A stretch of 64,000 bases of DNA from Spirochaetae bacterium HGW-Spirochaetae-3 (GCA_002839315.1 PGXV01000012.1:62001-126000); one strand, 5' to 3'; shown: positions 24,661 through 33,877, counted from the stretch's first letter. Numbers and translations: made by a program. The notes: a model not told the origin generated them from the sequence alone.

Positions 24661-25781
24661 CGATGAACGATACCGTCGACTCGGCTCCTCGGCCGTCGTC
24701 GCTGTCCCCGTGGATAGGGACGTCCGCCGCGTACACCCCGAGGCGGCCCGATCCGCGCGTCCGCTGGTTCCTGGACGCCAACGAGGGCCGTCCTTCGCCG
24801 GCCGTCGTCGCTACGATAATCGAGACGCTGTCCGGTTCCGCCCGGGGCGTCTATCGCTATCCGTCGTTCTACGAGCTCGAGGCCGTCATCGCGGCTACGT
24901 GGGGCGTCGACGCGGCGAGGGTCGTCGCGACCGCGGGAGGCGACGACGCGATAGGCCGCGTCGTCGCCTCCCGCCTCGCGCCCGAGGCCAAGATCCTCGT
25001 GCACGAGCCCGCGTTCGAGATGTTCGGCGCCTACGCCAGGTCCAGGGGCGGCATCACGCTCGGCATCCGCTGGATGGACGGCGAGGCCTTCCCTCTGGAA
25101 CAGACGATCGAGGCGATAGCGCGCTGTCCGTCGCTCGGGCTGGCTACCGTCGTGTCGCCGTCTAATCCGACCGGCGGAGTCGTCTCCGCGGACGACGCGC
25201 TGGCGGTCGCGGCCGCGTGCGCCGATAACGGCGCGGCGTTCCTGTTCGACGCGGCCTACGGAGAATTCGCCGACGACGATCCCAGCCCCCGCCTCGTGGC
25301 CGAAGGCTCCGCGTACGTCGTACGTAGCTTCTCCAAGGCGTACGGCCTCGCGGGGATGCGCATCGGCTACGCCATCGCGCCGGACGCGGGATCGGCCGCG
25401 GCGCTCCGTTCCTGCGGCATGCCGTACCCCAGCTCGGGACCGTCTTGCGCGGCCGCCATGGCGGCGCTGAACGACCGATCATCGATGCTTTCCGCCGTCG
25501 AGGCCGTTCGGGCCGAGCGATCCGCGATCGCCGGCCGCTTCCGCGCGCTCGGCGCCCGCGTCGCCGATTCAGGCGCCAACTTCGTCCTGGCGCGCGTACG
25601 CGACCCCGCCGGCCTCTCCGAGAGCATGGCGGATGCAGGCGTTGCCATCAGGACGTACGGCGGCCGCGACCTGCTCGCCGACGCCGTACGCGTCAGCTGC
25701 CCGTGCGACGACGAGGGCCTCGCCGTCGTCCTCGACGCCATTGACCGGGCGAAGGAGTATATAGTATGTGCGAAATCGTGA
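24657..25781 (+). CDS. hisC: Histidinol-phosphate aminotransferase HisC
   Basis: PLP enzyme for the step from imidazole acetol phosphate to histidinol phosphate, 374 residues. Class II aminotransferase landmarks: 'WFLDANEGRPSP' near the start, 'VVSPSNPTGGVVS' (about 165), 'FLFDAAYGEFAD' and 'VVRSFSKAYGLAGMRIGYA' with the PLP-binding Lys (about 228). 'VRVSC' near the end binds the carboxylate. It starts inside the hisG stop and overlaps hisB by 16 bases. Context makes HisC far more likely than another aminotransferase. Confidence 0.93.
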   Translation: MTMNDTVDSAPRPSSLSPWIGTSAAYTPRRPDPRVRWFLDANEGRPSPAVVATIIETLSGSARGVYRYPSFYELEAVIAATWGVDAARVVATAGGDDAIGRVVASRLAPEAKILVHEPAFEMFGAYARSRGGITLGIRWMDGEAFPLEQTIEAIARCPSLGLATVVSPSNPTGGVVSADDALAVAAACADNGAAFLFDAAYGEFADDDPSPRLVAEGSAYVVRSFSKAYGLAGMRIGYAIAPDAGSAAALRSCGMPYPSSGPSCAAAMAALNDRSSMLSAVEAVRAERSAIAGRFRALGARVADSGANFVLARVRDPAGLSESMADAGVAIRTYGGRDLLADAVRVSCPCDDEGLAVVLDAIDRAKEYIVCAKS

Positions 25782-26368
25782 CTCCGCGTTCGGCCATCGT
25801 CGAACGCCTCACCAAGGAAACGAACGTACGCGTAGCGTTGTCTCTCGTCCCGGGACCCGTCGACGTCAGGACCGGCGTCGGCTTCCTCGATCATCTGCTG
25901 TCGAGCCTCGCCTTCCACGGCGGCTTTAGCCTGTCCATGACCTGCGACGGTGACCTGCGGGTCGACGATCACCACAGCGCCGAGGACTGCGCGCTGGCGC
26001 TCGGCGCGGCGCTCAGGCAGGCCTTGGGGGATAAGGCCGGCATCCGCCGCTTCGGTTCGGCGTTCGCGCCTCTGGACGAGTCGCTGGCGAGGGCCGTCGT
26101 CGACCTCTCGGGTAGGCCCTGCGCCGTCGTCGACCTGGGCCTGACGCGAGAGGCCATAGGCGGCCTGGCCTGTGAAAACGTGACCCACGTCGTTACCAGC
26201 CTCGCGAACGCGGCGATGGCGACGATACACCTGGACGTGCTACGCGGGGCTAACGACCACCATAGGGCCGAGGCGGCCTTCAAGGCGCTCGCGCTGGCCT
26301 TACGAGAGGCCGTGACGGTAGACGGCGCCTATGGTTCGGCCGTGCCGAGCGCGAAAGGGACGCTATGA
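25766..26368 (+). CDS. hisB: Imidazoleglycerol-phosphate dehydratase HisB
   Basis: Single-domain dehydratase, 200 residues; no histidinol-phosphatase domain is fused, unlike E. coli HisB. The two manganese-binding repeats are 'DDHHSAEDC' (about residue 70) and 'NDHHRAEAAFKAL' (about 170), with 'GFLDHLLSSLAFHGG' near the start. ATG at 25766 follows AAGGAG. It overlaps hisC by 16 bases and hisH-hisF by 4. The phosphatase for the next step must be encoded elsewhere. Confidence 0.95.
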   Translation: MCEIVTPRSAIVERLTKETNVRVALSLVPGPVDVRTGVGFLDHLLSSLAFHGGFSLSMTCDGDLRVDDHHSAEDCALALGAALRQALGDKAGIRRFGSAFAPLDESLARAVVDLSGRPCAVVDLGLTREAIGGLACENVTHVVTSLANAAMATIHLDVLRGANDHHRAEAAFKALALALREAVTVDGAYGSAVPSAKGTL

Positions 26369-27885
26369 GTCCTACCGGTCTGGAAGTCGTCATAGTCGAC
26401 ACGGGACGGTCCAACGCGGCCAGCCTCGCCGCCGCGCTGGAGAGGGCGGGCGCCAGGCCCGTGCTCAGCACCGATCCGTCCGCCGTCAAGGCCGCCCGGT
26501 TCGCGGTACTGCCGGGCGTCGGCGCATTCGGCGCGGTCATGGATAGGCTACGGGCCATGGGCGTCGACGAGGCGCTCAAGGAGCGCGTAGCGCGCGGCGC
26601 CCCGACTCTCGGCGCCTGCCTGGGTATGCAACTGTTCTTCGAGTCGAGCGAGGAATCGCCCGGCGTCGAGGGCATCGCCGCCATACCGGGCTCTATTACC
26701 GCGTACGGCCCGGACGTCCGATCTCCTCAGTTCGGCTGGAACCGCCTGACGCTACCGGTACCCGCCACGGGCGGCATGCTCGCCGGATCGGCGGATGCCG
26801 GCGGGGCTCCCTCCGGGTCTCCCTCCGGGTCTCCCTCCGGGTCTCCCTCCGGGTCTCCCTGCGTATATTTCGCCAATTCGTTCAAGCTCGACGAAGCGCC
26901 GGACGGCTGGGCCGTCGCGGTCGCCGACTACGGCGCGCCGTTCGTCGCCGCGATAGAGCGCGGGCCGATACTATTGTGCCAATTCCATCCCGAGCTGTCC
27001 GGGGCCTGGGGGCAAGCGCTGCTGGAACGTTGGTTGGCAGTCGGCTCAGGCGCGTCGCCTTCGGCTAGCGTAGCCCGTATATCGTCTGCGCCGTCGACGA
27101 CGGCCGTGAAACGGACGACGGCCGTGAAACGGACGACGTTGCCTAGGATCATCCCCTGTCTCGACGTGTCCGGCGGCCGGGTCGTCAAGGGTGTGAAATT
27201 CCAGGAATTACGCGACTCGGGCGATCCCGCCGACCTCGCGTCCCGGTACGAGGCGTCGGGAGCCGACGAGATAGTCATGCTCGATATAAGCGCGGGCATC
27301 GACGGCCGCGATACCGCCGTCGAGACCGTCCGCGCCGTCAGGCGTAGGATAGGCATACCGTTATGCGTAGGTGGTGGCGTCCGATGCCTCGCCGACGCCG
27401 AGCGTATCCTCGAGGCGGGAGCCGACAAGGTGTCCCTCAATTCGAGGGGATACCGCGATCCGTCCCTGCTGTCGGATATCGCGCGCGAATTCGGCCGCCA
27501 GTGTTGCGTCGCCGCCATAGACGCCGCCAGGAGAGACGGGACGCCGATCGTCGTACTGGACGCGGGGAGGACCGAGACCGCGACGCCGGTTACGGATTGG
27601 ATACGCCGGGCCGTAGACGCCGGGGCCGGCGAGATACTGCTGACGAGCCGCGACCGCGACGGTACACGCTCCGGCTACGACCTGGATCTGCTGCGCTCGG
27701 CCTGCGCCGTGGCTCCCGGTACCCCGGTCATAGCGTCGGGCGGAGCCGCCAGTCCCGAGCAGATACTGGAAGGCCTCCGGGCCGGCGCCGACGCGGCGTT
27801 GCTCGCCGGCGCGCTCCATGATGGATCTTTGACCATATCCGCCATTAAGGATTACATGCGCCAGTGCGGCGCGGAGGTACGCTGA
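26365..27885 (+). CDS. hisHF: HisH-HisF fusion, imidazole glycerol phosphate synthase
   Basis: A 506-residue fusion of the glutaminase and cyclase, like yeast HIS7. HisH part: nucleophile Cys85 in 'GACLGMQLFF', His208 and Glu210 in 'CQFHPELSG', oxyanion strand near 'LPGVGAFG'. Residues 150-165 hold four SGSP-type units coded by a 12-bp tandem repeat, absent from standard HisH. A linker (about 229-259) carries 'TTAVKRTTAVKRTT' from an 18-bp repeat. HisF part: Asp267 in 'IIPCLDVSGGRVVKG', second Asp in 'AAIDAARRDG', 'GEILLTSRDRDGTRSGYD' and 'VIASGGA'. Both halves keep their catalytic residues. It starts in the hisB stop and its stop touches hisA. Confidence 0.95.
   Translation: MSPTGLEVVIVDTGRSNAASLAAALERAGARPVLSTDPSAVKAARFAVLPGVGAFGAVMDRLRAMGVDEALKERVARGAPTLGACLGMQLFFESSEESPGVEGIAAIPGSITAYGPDVRSPQFGWNRLTLPVPATGGMLAGSADAGGAPSGSPSGSPSGSPSGSPCVYFANSFKLDEAPDGWAVAVADYGAPFVAAIERGPILLCQFHPELSGAWGQALLERWLAVGSGASPSASVARISSAPSTTAVKRTTAVKRTTLPRIIPCLDVSGGRVVKGVKFQELRDSGDPADLASRYEASGADEIVMLDISAGIDGRDTAVETVRAVRRRIGIPLCVGGGVRCLADAERILEAGADKVSLNSRGYRDPSLLSDIAREFGRQCCVAAIDAARRDGTPIVVLDAGRTETATPVTDWIRRAVDAGAGEILLTSRDRDGTRSGYDLDLLRSACAVAPGTPVIASGGAASPEQILEGLRAGADAALLAGALHDGSLTISAIKDYMRQCGAEVR
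26807..26860 (+). repeat. 12-bp tandem repeat inside hisH
   Basis: Four perfect copies of CTCCCTCCGGGT (26807-26854) plus a partial fifth. It codes for Ser-Gly-Ser-Pro-type units in the HisH domain. Since 12 is a multiple of three, copy-number slippage would lengthen or shorten the loop without breaking the frame. Confidence 0.95.
27097..27138 (+). repeat. 18-bp tandem repeat in the HisH-HisF linker
   Basis: Two perfect copies of ACGACGGCCGTGAAACGG (27097-27132) and six bases of a third. It codes the 'TTAVKR' units of the linker between the two enzyme domains and is also in frame. Confidence 0.95.
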
Positions 27886-29240
27886 TGCTCATTCCTTCTA
27901 TCGATATCATGGGCGGCCGAGCCGTCCAGCTCGTCGGTGGCGAACGTTTCGAGTTGGACGGAGGCGATCCACGGGAGCTGGCCGAGCGCTTCTCCGTGTT
28001 CGGAGAGATAGCCGTCGTCGACCTTGACGCCGCGCTCGGCAAGGGATCCAACCTGGAACTGGTAGCCGCTATAGCGTCGCGTTACCCATGCCGCGTAGGC
28101 GGCGGCGTTCGCGACGAATCGACGATGAGGCGGCTCCTAGACGCCGGGGCGCGCTCCGTGATGGTCGGCACCAAGGCGAATCCGGAGTTCCTGTCGGCGT
28201 TTCCGAGGGACCGCCTGATCGCGGCGCTCGACTTCAAGCGCGGCATAGTGATGGCCGAGGGCTGGAAGGCGAGCACCGGCGCTACGGTGACCGACAAGGC
28301 CGCCGAGCTGGCGCCGTTCGTAGGCGGATTCCTCGTCACCGCGATCGATATCGAGGGCTCGCTGTCCGGCATCGACATGGACGCGTCCCGCGCGCTCGTA
28401 GAGTCGATACGCGCGGCCGGCTTCGACGGAGCGCTGACGATGGCCGGCGGGGTGACTTCCGCGGCCGAGGTCGCGGCCCTCGACGCGATGGGCGTCGACG
28501 CGCAGGTCGGCATGGCGCTGTACAAGGGCGTCCTCGAACCCTCTGACGCATTCGCCGCGTGCCTATCCTCCGACCGGCCCGACGGGCTATGGCCGACGGT
28601 CGTCTGCGACGAGTCCGGCGTGGCTCTCGGGCTCGTGTACTCGGACGCGGAGAGCCTGCGCGCCGCGCTGACCGAGCGCGCCGGTATATATCGCTCGCGC
28701 AGGCGCGGCCTGTGGCGGAAGGGCGAGTCGAGCGGCGATCGCCAGATCCTCGTGCGCGTCGACGCGGATTGCGACCGGGACGCGCTTCGATTCACCGTAC
28801 GCCAGTCGGGCGCGGGGTTCTGCCACCGCGGCACCAGGACCTGCTTCGGCGCGACCGGGGCGGACGGATTCGGCGGCGACGAGCGCGGGTTCCCCCTCTT
28901 GTCCCGGACTACGGCGAGGCGCCTCGCCGAGGTCGCCTCTAGCGAGGCGCCCGCGGGTTCGTATACGGCGAGGCTCTTTACCGAGCCGGGGCTGCTCGCC
29001 GCTAAGATAGCCGAGGAGGCGGCCGAGCTGTGCGAGGCGAAGGGCCCGGAGCGATCCGCCGAGGAGGCCGCGGACCTCGTATACTTCGCGTCGGTGAAGC
29101 TCGCCCGCGAGGGAGCCAGCCTCGCCGACGTCGAGCGCGTGCTCGATAGGCGCGCGATGCGCGTGACCAGGCGGCCAGGCAACGCCAAGGCGCCGTACCA
29201 GGAGAAAGGGAACGAACCGTGGAAAATCGGTATACACTGA
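27885..29240 (+). CDS. hisAIE: HisA-HisI-HisE trifunctional fusion
   Basis: A 451-residue protein carrying three pathway steps. Residues 1-230: HisA isomerase, a (beta/alpha)8 barrel with Asp7 in 'IPSIDIMGG' and 'VTAIDIEGSLSGID'. Residues about 235-322: HisI cyclohydrolase with 'GLWRKGESSGDRQ', metal site 'DADCD' (293-297) and Cys313/Cys320 in 'GFCHRGTRTCFG'. Residues about 362-432: HisE pyrophosphohydrolase with 'KIAEEAAELCEA' and 'EEAADLVYFASVKL'. The ATG at 27885 shares a base with the hisHF stop. HisI-HisE fusion is common; joining HisA to it is unusual. Order of domains is not the order of reactions (E, I, A). Confidence 0.92.
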   Translation: MLIPSIDIMGGRAVQLVGGERFELDGGDPRELAERFSVFGEIAVVDLDAALGKGSNLELVAAIASRYPCRVGGGVRDESTMRRLLDAGARSVMVGTKANPEFLSAFPRDRLIAALDFKRGIVMAEGWKASTGATVTDKAAELAPFVGGFLVTAIDIEGSLSGIDMDASRALVESIRAAGFDGALTMAGGVTSAAEVAALDAMGVDAQVGMALYKGVLEPSDAFAACLSSDRPDGLWPTVVCDESGVALGLVYSDAESLRAALTERAGIYRSRRRGLWRKGESSGDRQILVRVDADCDRDALRFTVRQSGAGFCHRGTRTCFGATGADGFGGDERGFPLLSRTTARRLAEVASSEAPAGSYTARLFTEPGLLAAKIAEEAAELCEAKGPERSAEEAADLVYFASVKLAREGASLADVERVLDRRAMRVTRRPGNAKAPYQEKGNEPWKIGIH

Positions 29241-30496
29241 GGCGCGTCGGCCTTGACGGAATAGGCCGCAAGGGCAGGCCAGCCGACGATCCGGCCTGCG
29301 AGACGAGCGTCAGGCGCATCATGGACGACGTGCAGGACGGCGGCGAGGCCGCGCTCGCCCGGTGGGCCGCGGAACTCGACGGTAATTCCGGTAGGCTCTG
29401 GTACGGGCCGGACGATTTCGCGGCGGCGCTGGAATCGGCGCCCGCCGCCGAGCGGGCGGCCCTGGAGCGGGCTGCCGGCAGGGTAGGAGCCTTCGCCGCC
29501 ACGCAGCTGGCCTCGCTCTGTTCCGTAGACGTGGCGGTACCGGGCGGCAGGGCCGGTCACCAGGCTCTGCCCGTGGAGCGCGCCGGATGCTACGTGCCGG
29601 GGGGACGCTATCCCTTGCCGTCTACCGTGCTGATGACCGCCCTCGTAGCGAGGACGGCCGGCGTCGAGGACGTCGCGGTCGCCTGCCCCAAGCCTTCTCC
29701 CCTGATACTGGCGGCCTGCGCCGTCGCGGGCGCGGATACGTTGCTCGCGGCGGGAGGCGCCCAGGCTATCGCCGCGTTCGCGTACGGCGCGGGGCCCCTC
29801 TCTCCGCGGGACGTCATCGTCGGCCCCGGCAACCGCTACGTCGCCGCGGCCAAGCGCCTCGCCCAGGCGACGGTACGGACCGACGCGCCCGCCGGCCCGA
29901 GCGAGCTGCTCGTCGTAGCCGACGGGTCGGCCGACCCGATAACGGTCGCCTGGGACCTGCTCGCCCAGGCCGAGCACGATCCTGACGCCGTGCCGGCCCT
30001 CGCGGCATCGTCGGAATCGGTCGCGCTGGCAGTAGAGCGTGCCCTGGCGGTATGCCTCGAGGATCTAGCGGCTCAGAGGCCCGAGTCGGCCAGGATAGCC
30101 AGGGCGGCCCTGGAAAACGGCTGGGCCTTCGTTTCTTCCGATCGGGCGGCCCTGGCGGAGGCCGCGGACCGCTTCGCCCCCGAGCACCTGGAGCTCGCGC
30201 TCGCCGACGCCCGCGGTTTCTCGGACTCGTGCCGGCACGCCGGGGCGCTGTTCATCGGGAGCTCGAGCGCCGAGGTTTTCGGCGACTACGGGGCCGGGCC
30301 GAACCACACGCTACCGACGTCGGGACGTGCGAGATCCTCGGGAGGGTTATCCGTATTCGATTTCCTGAGGATCAGGACGTGGCTCGAGATCGACCGGCCG
30401 GACGCGGCGCTCGTCGGGGATACCGTCGCCCTGGCGAACGCCGAGGGCCTGTTCGCGCATGCGAGGTCGGCCGCGCGGCGCTCTCCTGGTGCATGA
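29219..30496 (+). CDS. hisD: Histidinol dehydrogenase HisD
   Basis: Zinc enzyme for the last two oxidations, histidinol to histidine. The 425-residue protein starts at GTG 29219, overlapping the previous gene by 22 bases. Conserved parts: 'ERAGCYVPGGRYPLPSTVLM' (about 121-140), 'AGGAQAIAAFAYG', 'DAPAGPSELLVVAD', zinc ligands in 'QAEHDPDAV', catalytic pair in 'FAPEHLEL' and 'GAGPNHTLPT'. It ends the operon; no clear terminator follows in the 158-bp gap, only an AT-rich promoter-like TATATT at 30593. Confidence 0.96.
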   Translation: MENRYTLRRVGLDGIGRKGRPADDPACETSVRRIMDDVQDGGEAALARWAAELDGNSGRLWYGPDDFAAALESAPAAERAALERAAGRVGAFAATQLASLCSVDVAVPGGRAGHQALPVERAGCYVPGGRYPLPSTVLMTALVARTAGVEDVAVACPKPSPLILAACAVAGADTLLAAGGAQAIAAFAYGAGPLSPRDVIVGPGNRYVAAAKRLAQATVRTDAPAGPSELLVVADGSADPITVAWDLLAQAEHDPDAVPALAASSESVALAVERALAVCLEDLAAQRPESARIARAALENGWAFVSSDRAALAEAADRFAPEHLELALADARGFSDSCRHAGALFIGSSSAEVFGDYGAGPNHTLPTSGRARSSGGLSVFDFLRIRTWLEIDRPDAALVGDTVALANAEGLFAHARSAARRSPGA

Positions 30497-30654
30497 CGCT
30501 CGCGATGGAATCCGGCACGCCGCGTATCGTCGCGCCGCTAAACCGGCTGTTGCCGCCGTTAGAGCTCGCCCTTTTCTTTAAGGATAGTAGCGTATATTAT
30601 TCTGGTAGCTTTATTGCGGATCGACGCCGAACAGGCGCCTAGTAAGGAGTATCC

Positions 30655-31149
30655 ATGAATTTCCGCCGGATCATACTTGCCATCGGTATCGCCTCCATCG
30701 TATCCGTATCCACCTACGCCCAGGACGCCGCCGACCCGAGAGTCGCCGAGGCGCTCGATTCGCTGGGCATCAAGTATTCGGTCAACTCCTCGAATAACTA
30801 TAAGGTCGTCTATCGCATGGATAATGACCCCGACCGATCGCATCTGGTCTTCGTCGTATCCAAGACGTCCATATACCGAAGCGTCGAGATCCGCGAGATA
30901 TGGTCTATCGCGGCCATCCTGGACGAGTATCCGGACAGCGAGATGATCCATCGCCTGCTGTCGATGAACTCCACTACGAAGATAGGTGCCTGGGCCATCG
31001 AGGAATCAGAAGATGGAGAGATCTGGCTGATGTACACGACGAAGATCCTCGCCGGCCTGAAGCCCGAAGAGCTGAAGGATACCATCTATTTCGTCGCCGA
31101 GGTCTGCGACGAGATGGAGGCCGAGCTCGTGGGTGATGATAATTACTGA
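30655..31149 (+). CDS. Small exported YbjN-like protein
   Basis: A 164-residue protein with a signal peptide (…IASIVSVSTYAQ). The mature part, 'RVAEALDSLGIKYSVNSSNN', 'DRSHLVFVVSKTS' and 'MIHRLLSMNSTTKIGAWAIE' followed by a helix ending in acidic residues, has the alpha/beta pattern of YbjN / type III chaperone-like folds. Several spirochaetes export such proteins; function is unknown. AAGGAG lies 8 bases before the ATG. It is a single gene convergent with the PHP-like gene, 22 bp away. Confidence 0.6.
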   Translation: MNFRRIILAIGIASIVSVSTYAQDAADPRVAEALDSLGIKYSVNSSNNYKVVYRMDNDPDRSHLVFVVSKTSIYRSVEIREIWSIAAILDEYPDSEMIHRLLSMNSTTKIGAWAIEESEDGEIWLMYTTKILAGLKPEELKDTIYFVAEVCDEMEAELVGDDNY

Positions 31150-31171
31150 TTCCGGCTCTTCGAGCGGCGGC

Positions 31172-33877
31172 CTATGCTCGGCGGAAACGCCTGGCATGGG
31201 CGCCTAACCACGAGCGGAACGACGGCAGCACGGTGGTGGCTAGGTCCAGGAGCTCTACCGACATCTCCGGCGCGTACCGCGAGAGTATAAAATCGATAAA
31301 GCCCGAGTCGAGTCGCTCGTCCATGACCGCATCGAGCAGTTCATCGTACGTGCAGGGCTTCTCATCGGAATCGGCCAGGAAAATTCCGAAGGAATGGCGT
31401 TTGATCGCCAGTATGGTAGCCAGTGAGCTCGCCATTCGGGGCTCCTCGCGATACAGGTAGAGCAAGTCGAGGAGGGCGACGAACCGTTCCTCTTCTTCCC
31501 CCGATATGACCTGCGGTATGATTTCCTCCAGGTCCCTCCTGCGTAGCTTTATCACCGCCAGGTACTTGCCGCTTCCTTCTATGAATCCGGCGACGAAATC
31601 CGACCATATCTTCGCCTGCACGATGCTCGGGATTCCCAGTAGCGTTCCCAGGGGCGCCGTGACGGTCGCGAACGGCCAGGCCAGTATGCTCCTGAAGAAG
31701 TTGACCCTGACGACCTTCTTGTCGAATCCTCGTAACGTATTATGGGTCGCCAGGTACAGGCCGTTACAGAACGAGATGGCGAAGAACTTAACGGCTTCGA
31801 ACAGCACGCCTTCGGTAGGGCCCGGCCAGAGTACGTCGAATCGGGCCTTGACGAATCCGAGTATCGGTACCGAGAAACCCGTCCAGAACAGGGACCTGGC
31901 GACGTTCTCGAAATTGACGCTCTTGAGGTTCCATTCGCGGATGCGCGTGCCCCGGCTAGCGACGAGATCGGCGATGGAATTCCTGAAGCCCGTTATGGCT
32001 AGCCATAAGAGCGCATACGGCGCGCCTATGAACCTCCTCGCCACGAGGAAGCCTATCAGCGCGTGGACGAAGTTGATCAGGCCAGGATTGAGGTATCGCC
32101 ACGCGCGCGATGGCGGAATCGCTTCAAGCCCCGATTCCCCCTCGTCGCCGATATGGACGCGATAGTCGCTCGAAGTCTTTCCCATGCAGAGGATGATCGG
32201 CGCCGACGCTATCGCTTCCTCCGCTACCGGCTTTTTCCCGGCCTCTATCATGGCGGAGACTATGGCCGGCAGGGCGCGGTGCCGCGCAGCGTAGCCTCGC
32301 CTGAATTTGCCGAGCAGCCTGTCTTCCCTGATGAACCCCATGCCCGGGACCTTTGGGTTGCGGCCCGTCGAGTCGCTGCCGCATACGGGAACGTAGGGAG
32401 CGAGCCCCGCTCGATCGCACTCCGCGTTATGGTCGTTAACGATCCTTGCGAATTCGATCAGCTCGGCTGGTGCGCGATCGGCCGAGTCCTGGACGTTGTA
32501 GATCTCGATCTCGTCTATGATGCCCCGGCTTTCGTTGACTATCTCCTTGGCCTTCTGAAGGCCGTGCTCTAGCGGTTGTAGCATGCGTATGGCGCATCCG
32601 GCCTCGGAAAGCATCGTCTTAAGCTTCTTTAGATCCGAGAATACGGTGTGGTAGTCCGCTATAGCGGGATTGGAGAAATAGTCCTTGCGCAGTTGCTCCG
32701 GGTCGAGGCCGGTATAGTGCGCGCGGGCCGCCGCATACTCCCGCTCGATCGCCGAGAGCTCGCTATCCTGCAGTAGCCTTTGACGATGTCGCAGCAGCGC
32801 CGTCTGGTATCGCGCCTTGAGCAGCATGACCCTGTTGAACAGGATCGGCCTGTAGCGAGCGTACATGAACTCGCCCAGGTTCATCCGGTTTATGCTGGCG
32901 CGAGGCATGACGGACATGAGGTCCTTCATCTTCAGGCGATGAAGCCGGTAGAGTTTTCCGCTCGGGAATCCGGCGTTCAGCGTTTCCAGCTCGTTTTCGT
33001 TGAAGTGCTTGAGGAGGGCATGGACTGACTCGATACGATTGTCCTGGTTCTTCTCCAACCCGTCGAATAGTTCCTCGAGCCCGTCGGCGTGCTCGTTGAA
33101 CCATCGGGTGGTTTCCTTGCCGTTCTTGAACGGCGGGAGGACGGCCATGAAATGGAATCGGGACCCCTGCGCGATGGCGCTGAACTCGAGCCCGATCGAA
33201 ACGCGGATTCCGACGATCTTGCCTGCGTCCACCGCCTCCGTCATCATCGCGATAGACGACGCCGAGCTGTACGCGATCGTCAGCTCCGATATGCCCTTTA
33301 TAAAGGCGTCGAGCAGGAGCTGGGTCGGATTCTTCCTTCCGGAGGTCGACGTGTCGTGGACATGGCCGTCCCAGCCCGCCCCCAGCTTCTTGAGGCGGTC
33401 TCCCGTTTCCGGAAGCTCGATGATATTGAGCTCGTTGAGCAGCTTGCGGATGACTTGGTTCTGGCCGTGCGCTGAAATGGAGAAGTCGTACAGTAGCTCG
33501 AGCTGTTTGCGCTTGTCGTTACGGTTCTTTATGGCGCCCTTGATGAGGGCCATCTGCACGCGGGCCGTATTGAGGGGCAGGTCGAGGGTCTTCGCGTGGA
33601 GCGAGACGTCCATCATCATGCGGAGCGCGCGGAGCCTCGCCTTGGCATGCTGCGATTCGAGGTCCCGTACGACCATCAGGTAGGCTTCCGCGATCGATAT
33701 CCTTCTTCTCTTGAACGACCTCGAGACGCCGAGAGGATGGGATGAAGGGCCGGGTTCTATGGTGCTCGGCGCGTCTATCCTCGCGTTGAGGTCGCGCCTG
33801 AGCTTCTGAAGCTCCGACGAGAAACTGAGCGCGTTGACGAGTCTTGAATAATAATGTGATAGCTTCGGTTTGCTCAT
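31172..33877 (-). CDS. 901-residue protein: degenerate PHP-like domain fused to a membrane domain
   Basis: ATG at 33877 with GAAGGA upstream. Residues about 165-240 look like the start of a PHP phosphoesterase: 'GWDGHVHDTSTSG' (H172, H174) and 'VSIGLEFSA'. About residue 498 comes 'CGSDSTGRNPKVPGMGF', where PHP proteins usually have SDxH, so one ligand seems lost. Between them lies a helical insert. Residues about 585-760 hold several hydrophobic segments ('NFVHALIGFLVARRFIG', 'ALLWLAITGFRNSIADLV', 'SLFWTGFSVPILGFV'), then a soluble C-terminus. A TATACT -10 lies about 30 bp upstream. No family recognised with confidence; a membrane-bound phosphoesterase is only a guess. Confidence 0.55.
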   Translation of the reverse strand: MSKPKLSHYYSRLVNALSFSSELQKLRRDLNARIDAPSTIEPGPSSHPLGVSRSFKRRRISIAEAYLMVVRDLESQHAKARLRALRMMMDVSLHAKTLDLPLNTARVQMALIKGAIKNRNDKRKQLELLYDFSISAHGQNQVIRKLLNELNIIELPETGDRLKKLGAGWDGHVHDTSTSGRKNPTQLLLDAFIKGISELTIAYSSASSIAMMTEAVDAGKIVGIRVSIGLEFSAIAQGSRFHFMAVLPPFKNGKETTRWFNEHADGLEELFDGLEKNQDNRIESVHALLKHFNENELETLNAGFPSGKLYRLHRLKMKDLMSVMPRASINRMNLGEFMYARYRPILFNRVMLLKARYQTALLRHRQRLLQDSELSAIEREYAAARAHYTGLDPEQLRKDYFSNPAIADYHTVFSDLKKLKTMLSEAGCAIRMLQPLEHGLQKAKEIVNESRGIIDEIEIYNVQDSADRAPAELIEFARIVNDHNAECDRAGLAPYVPVCGSDSTGRNPKVPGMGFIREDRLLGKFRRGYAARHRALPAIVSAMIEAGKKPVAEEAIASAPIILCMGKTSSDYRVHIGDEGESGLEAIPPSRAWRYLNPGLINFVHALIGFLVARRFIGAPYALLWLAITGFRNSIADLVASRGTRIREWNLKSVNFENVARSLFWTGFSVPILGFVKARFDVLWPGPTEGVLFEAVKFFAISFCNGLYLATHNTLRGFDKKVVRVNFFRSILAWPFATVTAPLGTLLGIPSIVQAKIWSDFVAGFIEGSGKYLAVIKLRRRDLEEIIPQVISGEEEERFVALLDLLYLYREEPRMASSLATILAIKRHSFGIFLADSDEKPCTYDELLDAVMDERLDSGFIDFILSRYAPEMSVELLDLATTVLPSFRSWLGAHARRFRRA

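Noticed and set aside
26807-26860. Repeat tract as a CRISPR array or phase-variation switch
   Set aside because: Twelve-base units without spacers, in frame inside hisH; copy changes cannot turn the gene off.
28082-29977. A 631-codon open frame on the minus strand across hisA-hisI-hisE and hisD
   Set aside because: It lies antisense to genes with intact catalytic motifs; its protein is Arg/Ser/Ala-rich with no motif. Long shadow frames are normal at this GC content.
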